In this document: piece by piece, positions 1 to 5,039 of the stretch | Layout of the letters: each line of letters starts with the position of its first letter | How positions within the stretch are numbered: the first letter of the stretch is position 1 | Assembly: GCA_905221385.1 (NCBI GenBank) | Contig: CAJNCV010000024.1 | Span: 1 to 5,039, forward strand | Length of the DNA: 5,039 nt | Source: a bacterium | GTDB lineage: Bacteria > Bacillota > Bacilli > Lactobacillales > Streptococcaceae | Reading direction: 5' to 3' | Notes under the pieces: generated by a model | Told to the model about the DNA's origin: nothing | What the model saw: the letters and a program-made list of their open reading frames with translations, nothing else | The model's database searches: none | Program-made: the position numbers and the translations under genes

Positions 1-2
1 TT

Positions 3-29
3 TTGGGAACTATATACCAGTTTACACCA
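3..29 (+). repeat. Left terminal inverted repeat
   Basis: These 27 bases are a perfect inverted copy of 5013-5039. The similarity continues inward less exactly: of the next 31 bases, 21 match the right end without a gap, and the terminators that follow also match apart from one single-base indel. The ends are therefore related over almost 90 bases. This is the presumed transposase binding and cleavage site. Confidence 0.92.
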
Positions 30-59
30 ACCACAATATGTAGTATTTTCAACAATACC

Positions 60-94
60 AAAAAGACGACTTCCTTTCGGAAATCGTCTTTATT
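60..94 (-). terminator. Rho-independent terminator of the restriction-modification gene
   Basis: Read leftward, AAAGACGATTTCC pairs with GGAAGTCGTCTTT around a GAAA tetraloop (stem 62-74 with 79-91), with every position paired and one G-U wobble. A run of five U follows. It begins a few bases after the stop codon of the leftward gene. Read rightward the stem has one mismatch and the U run is broken, so it is best suited to the leftward transcript, although it may also reduce transcription entering from the left flank. Confidence 0.88.
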
Positions 95-97
95 TGA

Positions 98-2425
98 TTA
101 TAGATTTTTGCCATGAGGTAGTGTTTTGATATATTTTTCCATAAAGTCCCAATCGGGTTCATATTTCCCATTGGGATTTTTTTTAGCTGGTAATCTAATC
201 ATTGTTTTAGTTAAGTTTGTCTTGTACTTTCTTCCGAATGAATATCTGTATCTTTCTTTATCTAAAATAGTTACAATAAACATAGCGTTATATCTGTTTA
301 GATTAGTATTTCTTCCAACAGAGAGTGTAGTAGAGCCGATGAAATCATGGTCTATATAATTAGTATAACCAACTGAACCTTGCCCGTCACAAATGAAAAC
401 AATACAATTTCCTCTGGTTGTTAGTTCTGGAACGTTTTTAACCCATTCCATAAATCCACCGTCTGATTTTTTTGCCCCTATATATTCTACATCTGAGCCT
501 TCTTCAAGTAATTCTGTGGCATTTTTACACTTACAACTTTCTAATTCAAATATCCCTCCTTTTCCTGCCAACTTAAAATACTTCCAATCGGAAGTGTCTA
601 ATTCAGTACCATTTGTTTTCAATGCTTGGTCTTGGTGTCGTAATGAGTATGCTCGATATTCATTTATAGACTTCTGGAATTCTAAACTATGAGTATCAGA
701 ATAATCAGTTTCCATATATGCTTCTGCCAGCCATTCATCAGTTTCATTAACTTGTTTTACGATAGATTTTCCAATTTTACTGGTTCTATTCCAAAATAAT
801 TCTAACCATTCTTTTTCTATTTCTTTCCATACACCTTTACCAGATGGGTCAGTTTTTTCAACTCGTCCTAGGTTTTTCTTTTTCATGAATCCATCATCTT
901 TGTAGTAACCAAAAAATGTTTCTTTGACATTAGCTTTTGAATGTCGTACACCTAGATTAAATACCATACAACAAGCTGAAGCGTTAGCCCCTGGATGAAA
1001 TACATCAGGAGGTAGTGAAAACACTGCTTCAAGCGTGTGCTTTTTCATCATTTCTTTTTTATAGCGTATGATTTCCTTCTCTTTCGAGCTACCAATAGCA
1101 CATTGCATAGGTAATAATACAACAAGTTTTCCAGTTTTGACTTTTTCAGCTATTTCGTAAACAAAGTGAAACCCCTTAGAAGGGTCGGTGTTTGTTTTGG
1201 AAGACCATTCAGCAACATACTCTTTTTTACAATGTTTTCTTTGAGCGTTATAAGGAGGATTCATTAACACAACATTTACACCTTTATCAACATAATTATC
1301 CTCATTAAAACAACTACCTTTGACAATATTTGAATTTCCATCGCCATGAATTAGCATATTGGTTGTTGATAAACCGAAAGCAGTATCTTCAAATTCTATA
1401 CCATATATCTGGTGCTTCTTGACATTCTTTCGTTCTTCTTCTGTATCACAATCATCGAGTGCTTCAGTTAATGCTCTTACTAAAAATGCTCCGCTACCAC
1501 AACAAGGGTCTAAAACTACAGAATTTCTATTTATTCCTGCAACCTTACACATGAAATGTACTATATGGTCAGGAGTAAAAGCCTGATTTTTATCTGCTTT
1601 ACCAACATACTTATTGAATGTAGTAAAGAAAAGGTTTAGCAAATCTTGTCCTGCTGTATTTTTGTCGTTAATATATGGTAATATATCCTTCTTGATTTTT
1701 CTCAAAATTATGGAAAAATCTTCTTTGGGAAGCTCCCTTACATCTTGTGAATCAAGTACATTATTTTTTAAGATAGTTAATTTTGTGGCTTTGTTTAAGT
1801 CCTTTTCTAACAAGTTGGTTAAGATAATTTCAATTCCTGAAATTATCTGTTTTGTTTCCAACCCTTCAAAAGTAAGACTATATTTTAAAGATAATAGACA
1901 AGTACCTACAAATTGACTACGAATTTTTTCGTTTATTCCATATTTATGTAGCAGTTCATTTAATGAGTAAGTGTTTTGAACTAATTTCAGACGATTATTT
2001 TTTGTTCCGAAAAACAAGTCGAAATAATACTCTAAATTCTGTATGGTATACTCATTTTTATTGGCATTGTTTGAACTGATGATTCCACTATCATCTGTCC
2101 AGATTAGAAAATCATCGTTTTTAGTATTCGCAAGTATAGCAACTATTCTATTATTTGTAAGTTGTTTTTCATAACTTACATAGGCTTCCAACTGCTCGAA
2201 ATCTTTTTCATTATAAGATGCTTTTGTTTCTACTAATACTGTCAGACCACCATTTTCAAAGCGAATATCTAAGTCTTTGTATTTTCGTTTGTAGTGCTCT
2301 TTTTGAAAATTCGCTATATTTTTTCCGACTTCTTTCAGAGCTTTCTGGTAACTAAACTCATCATTTTCAATGTTTGAAGTTAGGTATTCTTTTCCAATAG
2401 TTTGTATTATTTCAATACGTTTCAC
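98..2425 (-). CDS. Type IIG restriction-modification enzyme (nuclease, N6-adenine methylase and specificity domain in one chain)
   Basis: Predicted to methylate adenine at a specific DNA site with S-adenosylmethionine and to cut DNA lacking that mark. Residues 1-140 look like a PD-(D/E)XK nuclease: D53 in DIRF and E66-T-K68 in VLVETKAS. A helical linker leads to an HsdM-like methylase at about 260-560, with FTP at 283-285, the SAM-binding motif DPCCGSGAF at 306-314, an acidic motif II in GIEFED (342-347) and the catalytic NPPY at 389-392. Residues about 613-775 resemble one HsdS target-recognition half, ending in PDWDFMEKYIKTLP, a common tail of such domains. The start is GTG at 2425: an in-frame TGA lies 14 codons upstream, no other likely start lies between, and GGGGTGG precedes it. 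The order nuclease-methylase-TRD is that of type IIG enzymes. The recognition site cannot be predicted. The frame is intact and all key motifs are present. It is the only gene of its transcription unit. Confidence 0.9.
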   Translation of the reverse strand: MKRIEIIQTIGKEYLTSNIENDEFSYQKALKEVGKNIANFQKEHYKRKYKDLDIRFENGGLTVLVETKASYNEKDFEQLEAYVSYEKQLTNNRIVAILANTKNDDFLIWTDDSGIISSNNANKNEYTIQNLEYYFDLFFGTKNNRLKLVQNTYSLNELLHKYGINEKIRSQFVGTCLLSLKYSLTFEGLETKQIISGIEIILTNLLEKDLNKATKLTILKNNVLDSQDVRELPKEDFSIILRKIKKDILPYINDKNTAGQDLLNLFFTTFNKYVGKADKNQAFTPDHIVHFMCKVAGINRNSVVLDPCCGSGAFLVRALTEALDDCDTEEERKNVKKHQIYGIEFEDTAFGLSTTNMLIHGDGNSNIVKGSCFNEDNYVDKGVNVVLMNPPYNAQRKHCKKEYVAEWSSKTNTDPSKGFHFVYEIAEKVKTGKLVVLLPMQCAIGSSKEKEIIRYKKEMMKKHTLEAVFSLPPDVFHPGANASACCMVFNLGVRHSKANVKETFFGYYKDDGFMKKKNLGRVEKTDPSGKGVWKEIEKEWLELFWNRTSKIGKSIVKQVNETDEWLAEAYMETDYSDTHSLEFQKSINEYRAYSLRHQDQALKTNGTELDTSDWKYFKLAGKGGIFELESCKCKNATELLEEGSDVEYIGAKKSDGGFMEWVKNVPELTTRGNCIVFICDGQGSVGYTNYIDHDFIGSTTLSVGRNTNLNRYNAMFIVTILDKERYRYSFGRKYKTNLTKTMIRLPAKKNPNGKYEPDWDFMEKYIKTLPHGKNL

Positions 2426-2429
2426 TATG

Positions 2430-2465
2430 CCACCCCACTTTCGTAGGGAGCATAAAAGGCTTCCT
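2430..2465 (-). promoter_or_regulatory. Ribosome binding site of the restriction gene inside competing hairpins
   Basis: Leftward, the GTG start is preceded by GGGGTGG (2436-2430), the only Shine-Dalgarno-like sequence. Its G run lies in a 6-bp hairpin, CCCTAC (2448-2443) with GTGGGG (2438-2433), capped by GAAA. A second possible hairpin, AGGAAGC (2465-2459) with GCTCCCT (2451-2445), uses four of the same bases, so the two exclude one another. The first hides the ribosome binding site and the second would free it. The pairing is visible in the sequence. The regulatory role is inferred. Confidence 0.4.
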
Positions 2466-2524
2466 CACAAAAACGCGAAAAAGCATGTTTTAGGGGTTGA
2501 CAAAAAACACGTCCGATTACATAA

Positions 2525-2620
2525 TCAGCGTGAGCTGTGAGCTGTGAGCTGTGAGCTGTGAGCTGTGAGCTGTGAGCTGTGAGCTGTGAGCTGTGAGCTG
2601 TGAGCTGTGATTGCGTTCAT
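2525..2620 (-). other. Possible leader ORF across the heptamer repeat (31 codons at the present repeat number)
   Basis: Leftward, an ATG at 2620 follows AAAGGA (2637-2632) with an 11-base gap, slightly longer than ideal. It encodes a short peptide made mostly of the repeat-derived unit TAHSSQL and stops at TGA (2527-2525), just past the repeats. The repeat unit is 7 bases, so each unit gained or lost changes the frame. One unit fewer would extend the ORF to 62 codons, ending at a TAG that shares one base with the GTG start of the restriction gene. The peptide is low in complexity and may have no function of its own. Its value, if any, would be regulatory. Confidence 0.3.
2530..2610 (+). repeat. 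Heptamer tandem repeat (GTGAGCT), 11 full copies plus 4 bases
   Basis: The 7-base unit GTGAGCT is repeated without a single change from 2530 to 2606, followed by a partial GTGA. Perfect identity between copies indicates recent expansion or contraction by strand slippage. Each unit contains the self-complementary AGCT, so the transcript can form weak local pairs. The tract lies between the inferred leftward promoter and the start of the restriction gene, that is, in its untranslated leader. It has no spacers and is not a CRISPR array. Similar heptamers are scattered in intergenic DNA of various bacteria, so it may also simply be a tolerated repeat. Confidence 0.97.
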
Positions 2621-2652
2621 AATACTCAATTTCCTTTATTTTTGATACTTCT

Positions 2653-2661
2653 ATTATATCA
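2653..2661 (-). promoter_or_regulatory. Inferred leftward promoter for the restriction gene (extended -10)
   Basis: On the minus strand TGATATAAT gives a perfect -10 hexamer (2658-2653) preceded by the TGn of an extended -10. The -35 position 17 bases upstream, TATGCA (2681-2676), matches consensus at only three of six bases, which an extended -10 can compensate. Transcription would begin near 2646, giving a leader of about 220 bases that includes the heptamer tract and the hairpins at the ribosome binding site. Confidence 0.6.
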
Positions 2662-2678
2662 AAATTCTGGCTTTTTGC

Positions 2679-2707
2679 ATAGTAGAAGTTTACATTTTTG
2701 TTGACAA
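2679..2707 (-). promoter_or_regulatory. Possible second leftward promoter overlapping the transposase -35
   Basis: On the minus strand TTGTCA (2707-2702) is followed after 17 bases by TACTAT (2684-2679), a five-of-six -35 with a four-of-six -10. The -35 overlaps the TTGACA of the rightward promoter on the other strand. If both are used, RNA polymerase could not occupy the two promoters at once. It is weaker on paper than the extended -10 promoter nearer the gene. Confidence 0.35.
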
Positions 2708-2729
2708 TCATTCTTATTTTCGATATAAT
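2701..2729 (+). promoter_or_regulatory. Consensus sigma-70/sigma-A promoter of the transposase operon
   Basis: TTGACA at 2701-2706 and TATAAT at 2724-2729 are both perfect matches, separated by the optimal 17 bases. Transcription should begin near 2736. The ribosome binding site AAGGAG (2743-2748) lies 8 bases before the ATG at 2757. The leader is only about 20 bases. I see no operator-like palindrome or attenuator, so this promoter looks strong and unregulated, which is unusual for a transposase gene. Confidence 0.88.
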
Positions 2730-2756
2730 ATAATCAAGAAGTAAGGAGTACCAGTT

Positions 2757-3674
2757 ATGAAGTTTGAGTTTAAATCATTATTTGATTTACAATCTGCTTT
2801 TCCAGACGAACAGTCATGTATTGACCATTTAGAAAATATGATTTGGGGCGATGTGATTATCAGCCCTTTTGATGCTACCTCAAAGGTCTACAAATGTAAA
2901 GGTAACAAATACCGTTGTAAAAATACTGGAAAATACTTCAATGTCAAGACTGGTACTCTTTTTGACAATACTAAAATTGAACTTCGTAAATGGTTTATAG
3001 CAATTTGGCTTGTGACTTCTCACAAAAAAGGAATCTCATCTGTACAATTATCAAAAGATATTGGTGTTACGCAAAAAACAGCTTGGTTCATGCTGGAACG
3101 TATCCGTAAGTGTTTTAGTTCTGAAAACAACAATAGTCTTGATGATGTTGTGGAAGTTGATGAAACCTACATAGGTGGTAAAAACAAGAACCGTCATAAC
3201 TCCAAAAAAGTCAAAAATGCTCAAGGGCGTTCATTGAAAAACAAATCTGCTGTAGTAGGCATGGTACAACGTCAAGGTAAAGTTAATGCTCATCATGTTC
3301 CAGATACAAAGATGAAAACATTGACTGAACAGATTGTCAAATACGTAAAGGAAACAGCTCAACTTTACACAGATGAATGGCTGGGTTATAATAAAGTGGC
3401 TAAGATGTATAATCATGACTTTGTTAATCATGGAATTAGTGAGTATGTGCAAGGTGATGTTTATACCAACACGATTGAAGGCTTTTGGGCTGGATTGAAA
3501 CGTGGAGTATTAGGAATTTACCATTCGTGGTCTAAGAAATATCTTCAAGACTATGTAGATGAATTTGTTTTTCGTTATAATACTCGTGACTATTCGGATA
3601 GTGAGCGTTTTAATCTCCTGATTTCAAATGCCTGTGTTCGAACTAAATACAGGGAGCTGATTTATGGCTACTAA
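2757..3674 (+). CDS. tnp: IS1595-family (ISXO2-like) DDE transposase
   Basis: Predicted to bind the inverted repeats and carry out cut-and-join transposition of the element. It has 305 residues, a normal length for the family. The N-terminal opening SLFDLQSAFPDEQSCIDHL is typical of the family. Residues 36-70 correspond to the usual zinc ribbon, but most cysteines are gone. A helix-turn-helix-like segment spans about 92-117. The catalytic core has D135 in VDETYIGG, D206 in YTDEWLGY and, in NTIEGFWAGLKRGVLGIYH, N238 or E241 as third metal ligand, with K248 seven residues after E241. IS1595 groups differ in using N or E here, so I leave this open. It is the first gene of a four-gene operon, with a consensus promoter and AAGGAG ahead of it. 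Its last 11 bases overlap the next gene. It appears intact. Confidence 0.93.
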   Translation: MKFEFKSLFDLQSAFPDEQSCIDHLENMIWGDVIISPFDATSKVYKCKGNKYRCKNTGKYFNVKTGTLFDNTKIELRKWFIAIWLVTSHKKGISSVQLSKDIGVTQKTAWFMLERIRKCFSSENNNSLDDVVEVDETYIGGKNKNRHNSKKVKNAQGRSLKNKSAVVGMVQRQGKVNAHHVPDTKMKTLTEQIVKYVKETAQLYTDEWLGYNKVAKMYNHDFVNHGISEYVQGDVYTNTIEGFWAGLKRGVLGIYHSWSKKYLQDYVDEFVFRYNTRDYSDSERFNLLISNACVRTKYRELIYGY

Positions 3675-4119
3675 TACATTACATGACCTACATTTTGAAT
3701 TGGAAAGGTCTATCGCTCGTAGAGTTGATAGTAAGCTGATTGGTTATCAGGTCAGCCTTTCAGATGGTTTTTACAATAAATACACCAAACTCTGGGATAA
3801 GACCTATTCCTTTGATTTTGTTACTGAACATCGCTCTTTTTATACTCAACTAACAAAACGTTGTGTTTATGACGTACTTGGAGATAGTCAAAAGAGAATT
3901 GACAGAAAGGCTATTGCCAAACAAATGGCAGAGTTAGAAGCCTTGGTTGATATTGCAGAAAGTAAAGAGGAGTTTCAGATCTTTTTTGAGAAAAAATACA
4001 GTCTCAAATTTCCTGATTTGAACGATTGCATTTATCAGAAGAAAAAAGAATTATCTGATTTTGACAAAAAACTTTGGATAGCAATGCACTATAACCCTAG
4101 AAAAGATGAGGGGGAATAA
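3664..4119 (+). CDS. Unknown 151-residue protein, first gene of the transposase-linked module
   Basis: I do not recognise this protein. The ATG at 3664 lies inside the end of the transposase gene in another frame, 7 bases after AGGGAG (3651-3656), so its translation is probably coupled to the transposase. The product is soluble, with no signal peptide or membrane segment. Residues 1-75 mix aromatic and charged residues (FYNKYTKLWDKTYSFDF at 36-52). Residues 76-140 look largely helical and charged, rich in K and E, possibly coiled coil. No R-x4-6-H motif of HEPN ribonucleases, no helix-turn-helix and no zinc motif are evident. Position next to a nucleotidyltransferase-like gene suggests a partner, substrate or antitoxin role, but this is inference only. 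Confidence 0.85.
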   Translation: MATNTLHDLHFELERSIARRVDSKLIGYQVSLSDGFYNKYTKLWDKTYSFDFVTEHRSFYTQLTKRCVYDVLGDSQKRIDRKAIAKQMAELEALVDIAESKEEFQIFFEKKYSLKFPDLNDCIYQKKKELSDFDKKLWIAMHYNPRKDEGE

Positions 4120-4121
4120 TA

Positions 4122-4409
4122 ATGACAACATGGTACGATTACATGGTGAGAGCTAGTGAACATGCTGGAAGTGACGGTGATTTGTGGTTTCGCTATCTTT
4201 ATAAGGTCATTAAAGATGAGGAGACTAAACTAACTACTGATGATGTAGAGCAATTGTTGAAAAATCCTACCTTAACACCTTTCCAAAAAATAACCCTTCA
4301 AGATGCTTTAACAGAAGGTACACACACAAGAGAACACGTTTTGCAGGCGAACCGTAAAAGTCAGCCAAAAGATATTTTGAAACTCTTTAGAGAGGGTAAC
4401 TATGGATAA
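4122..4409 (+). CDS. Unknown 95-residue protein of the same module
   Basis: I do not recognise this protein. The start at 4122 is 2 bases after the previous stop and 7 bases after a G-rich ribosome binding site (GAGGGGG, 4108-4114). Its own stop lies 8 bases inside the next gene. It is probably all-helical: an aromatic N-terminus (WYDYM, then DLWFRYLYKVI at 20-30), a charged middle, LTPFQKITLQDAL at 51-63 and a basic stretch near 70-83. There is no cysteine, signal peptide or membrane segment. Such small genes translated just ahead of a nucleotidyltransferase-like gene are often antitoxins or adaptors, but nothing in the sequence proves that here. Confidence 0.82.
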   Translation: MTTWYDYMVRASEHAGSDGDLWFRYLYKVIKDEETKLTTDDVEQLLKNPTLTPFQKITLQDALTEGTHTREHVLQANRKSQPKDILKLFREGNYG

Positions 4410-4950
4410 GAAAGTTTTATTTGAGGCTCTCAATACAGAATTAGCTAAGGAAAATATTGACCTAGAAATTATCTGTGTTGGTGGTTTTGTTCTGGAGTAT
4501 TACAATCTCCGAGGAACACAAGATGTAGATGCCTTTTATCAAGAAGATGCTAAAATCAGAAGCATTATTGAGAAAGTTGGCGATGATTTTGATGTGAATG
4601 AGCCTGATGAGTTATGGCTGAACAACAATGTTGCAAATATGAATAAAATACCGCCACTGTCTATCTGTGAGAAGGCATTTAGCTATTCAAATTTGACTGT
4701 TTTTGTACCACCATTATCTTACATTCTCGGAATGAAACTAGACAGCGGACGAGATAGAGATAGGCAGGATGCTGGGGAAATTATTAAACTAGTGAAAATT
4801 CGTTCTATAAAAGATATTATCAATAAACTCAAAGAATATGGTTTTCAACCAGACCTTTCATTGATATTGGAAGTATTTGAGATAGCCTATGGTATGGAAT
4901 GGTTGGCAGAATATATGAGTGAACATTATGAAGAATTTAGACATTATTAA
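4402..4950 (+). CDS. Nucleotidyltransferase-like protein (DUF6036/AbiEii-type fold)
   Basis: Residues 25-45 carry the minimal nucleotidyltransferase signature: GG at 27-28, then RGTQDVD with the metal-binding pair D41 and D43. A later segment, MKLDSGRDRDRQD (111-123), matches the K...GR..D..D pattern seen in DUF6036 and AbiEii-like proteins. Members of this superfamily transfer a nucleotide to protein or RNA, acting as toxins (AbiEii, MenT) or as antitoxins (MNT with HEPN). At 182 residues it is close to small DUF6036 proteins. The C-terminus is helical and acidic. The ATG at 4402 follows AGAGAGGG by 5 bases and overlaps the previous gene by 8 bases, so translation is coupled. The stop abuts the terminator. 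Neither usual partner, a HEPN protein or an AbiEi-type regulator, is present, so its role is open. Confidence 0.85.
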   Translation: MDKKVLFEALNTELAKENIDLEIICVGGFVLEYYNLRGTQDVDAFYQEDAKIRSIIEKVGDDFDVNEPDELWLNNNVANMNKIPPLSICEKAFSYSNLTVFVPPLSYILGMKLDSGRDRDRQDAGEIIKLVKIRSIKDIINKLKEYGFQPDLSLILEVFEIAYGMEWLAEYMSEHYEEFRHY

Positions 4951-4984
4951 AAGACGATTTCCGTTTGGAAGCCGCCTTTTTTGA
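4949..4984 (+). terminator. Terminator of the transposase operon
   Basis: Starting within the stop codon of the last gene, AAAGACGATTTCC faces GGAAGCCGCCTTT across a GTTT loop, followed by a run of T. The rightward stem has two A-C mismatches and one wobble. Read leftward those two mismatches become G-U pairs and the wobble position becomes C-A, so the hairpin may work in both directions. It is clearly related to the terminator at the left end, mirrored, which makes it part of the extended inverted repeat. Confidence 0.8.
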
Positions 4985-5012
4985 TATTCTCATAAATACA
5001 ATATGTTGTTGG

Positions 5013-5039
5013 TGGTGTAAACTGGTATATAGTTCCCAA
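5013..5039 (-). repeat. Right terminal inverted repeat
   Basis: These bases are the exact reverse complement of 3-29. Together with the adjoining weaker similarity and the terminator, the right end mirrors the left end over almost 90 bases. The window stops at the last matched base, so the target duplication is not visible. Confidence 0.92.

Larger units (their letters stand above)
3..5039. mobile_element. Complete IS1595-family transposon carrying passenger genes
   Basis: Both ends of the window carry an identical 27-base inverted repeat starting TTGGGAAC and ending ACACCA. Between them lie one IS1595-type DDE transposase, a type IIG restriction-modification gene and a three-gene module with a nucleotidyltransferase-like protein. 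IS1595-family elements are known to include larger versions that carry passenger genes and they normally duplicate 8 bases of target. No duplication can be seen because only two bases lie outside the left repeat and none outside the right. The exact outer boundary could be a base or two inside the repeat, for example at the GGG. All genes are open, so the element may be active. Confidence 0.9.

Noticed and set aside
126..1916. Plus-strand reading frames of 75-100 codons opposite the restriction gene (126-359, 393-692, 1359-1586, 1614-1916)
   Set aside because: They lie antisense to a gene with a full set of recognisable domains, have no ribosome binding sites worth noting and encode nothing familiar.
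98..2425. The methylase gene as BREX PglX or as a plain type I HsdM subunit
   Set aside because: It has an N-terminal PD-(D/E)XK nuclease and a C-terminal target-recognition domain in the same chain, no other BREX genes are present, and no separate hsdR or hsdS gene accompanies it.
2530..2610. CRISPR-like repeat array
   Set aside because: The 7-base units follow each other directly with no spacers, and no cas gene is present. It is a simple tandem repeat.
2517..2711. A 64-codon minus-strand reading frame through the heptamer tract
   Set aside because: Its ATG at 2711 lies upstream of both inferred leftward -10 elements, it has no convincing ribosome binding site, and over a third of it is the repeat-derived HSSQLTA peptide. 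It is better explained as leader DNA.
3231..3452. Minus-strand reading frame of 73 codons opposite the transposase
   Set aside because: It is antisense to the catalytic core of the transposase, and its composition (H, F, I and C rich) is that of a shadow frame.
3664..4119. The 151-residue protein as the HEPN toxin of a MNT-HEPN pair
   Set aside because: No R-x4-6-H motif typical of HEPN ribonucleases is visible, so the pairing cannot be supported.
1..5039. Composite transposon or integron-type element
   Set aside because: There is one transposase gene and one pair of short inverted repeats, with no flanking insertion sequence copies, integrase or attC-like sites.

Overview
The window is essentially one complete mobile element of about 5.0 kb. 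The same 27-base sequence lies at the two extreme ends as inverted repeats (3-29 and 5013-5039). A transposase with the IS1595-family (ISXO2-like) fold lies in the middle, and everything else is passenger DNA. The host looks like a low-GC Bacillota: AT-rich sequence, a consensus TTGACA-17-TATAAT promoter, strong AGGAGG-type ribosome binding sites and U-tract terminators. I cannot name the genus. Flanking DNA and the target-site duplication fall outside the window.

Layout. Positions 1-97 hold the left inverted repeat and a terminator. Positions 98-2425 (minus strand) encode a 775-residue single-chain restriction-modification enzyme of type IIG architecture: PD-(D/E)XK nuclease, N6-adenine methylase and one target-recognition domain. 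Positions 2426-2756 are a divergent control region. It contains a heptamer tandem repeat (11.6 copies), the promoter(s) for the restriction gene, a possible leader ORF whose frame depends on the repeat number, hairpins over the restriction gene's ribosome binding site, and a consensus promoter for the rightward operon. Positions 2757-4950 (plus strand) are a tight four-gene operon: transposase, an unknown 151-residue protein, an unknown 95-residue protein and a 182-residue nucleotidyltransferase-like protein of the DUF6036/AbiEii type. Genes overlap or are 2 bases apart. Positions 4951-5039 hold a second terminator and the right inverted repeat.

How it fits together. Transcription starts in the centre and runs outward in both directions, and each transcription unit ends at a hairpin set just inside an inverted repeat, so the element is insulated from its surroundings. 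The restriction-modification gene can act as phage or plasmid defence and as an addiction function that keeps the transposon. The three genes behind the transposase look like a second passenger module, possibly defence or toxin-antitoxin, and I do not recognise two of its three proteins. The most interesting observation is the leader of the restriction gene. Changing the heptamer copy number by one unit would switch a leader ORF between early termination and read-through to a stop that overlaps the GTG start of the restriction gene. That arrangement suggests phase-variable translational coupling, which is untested.
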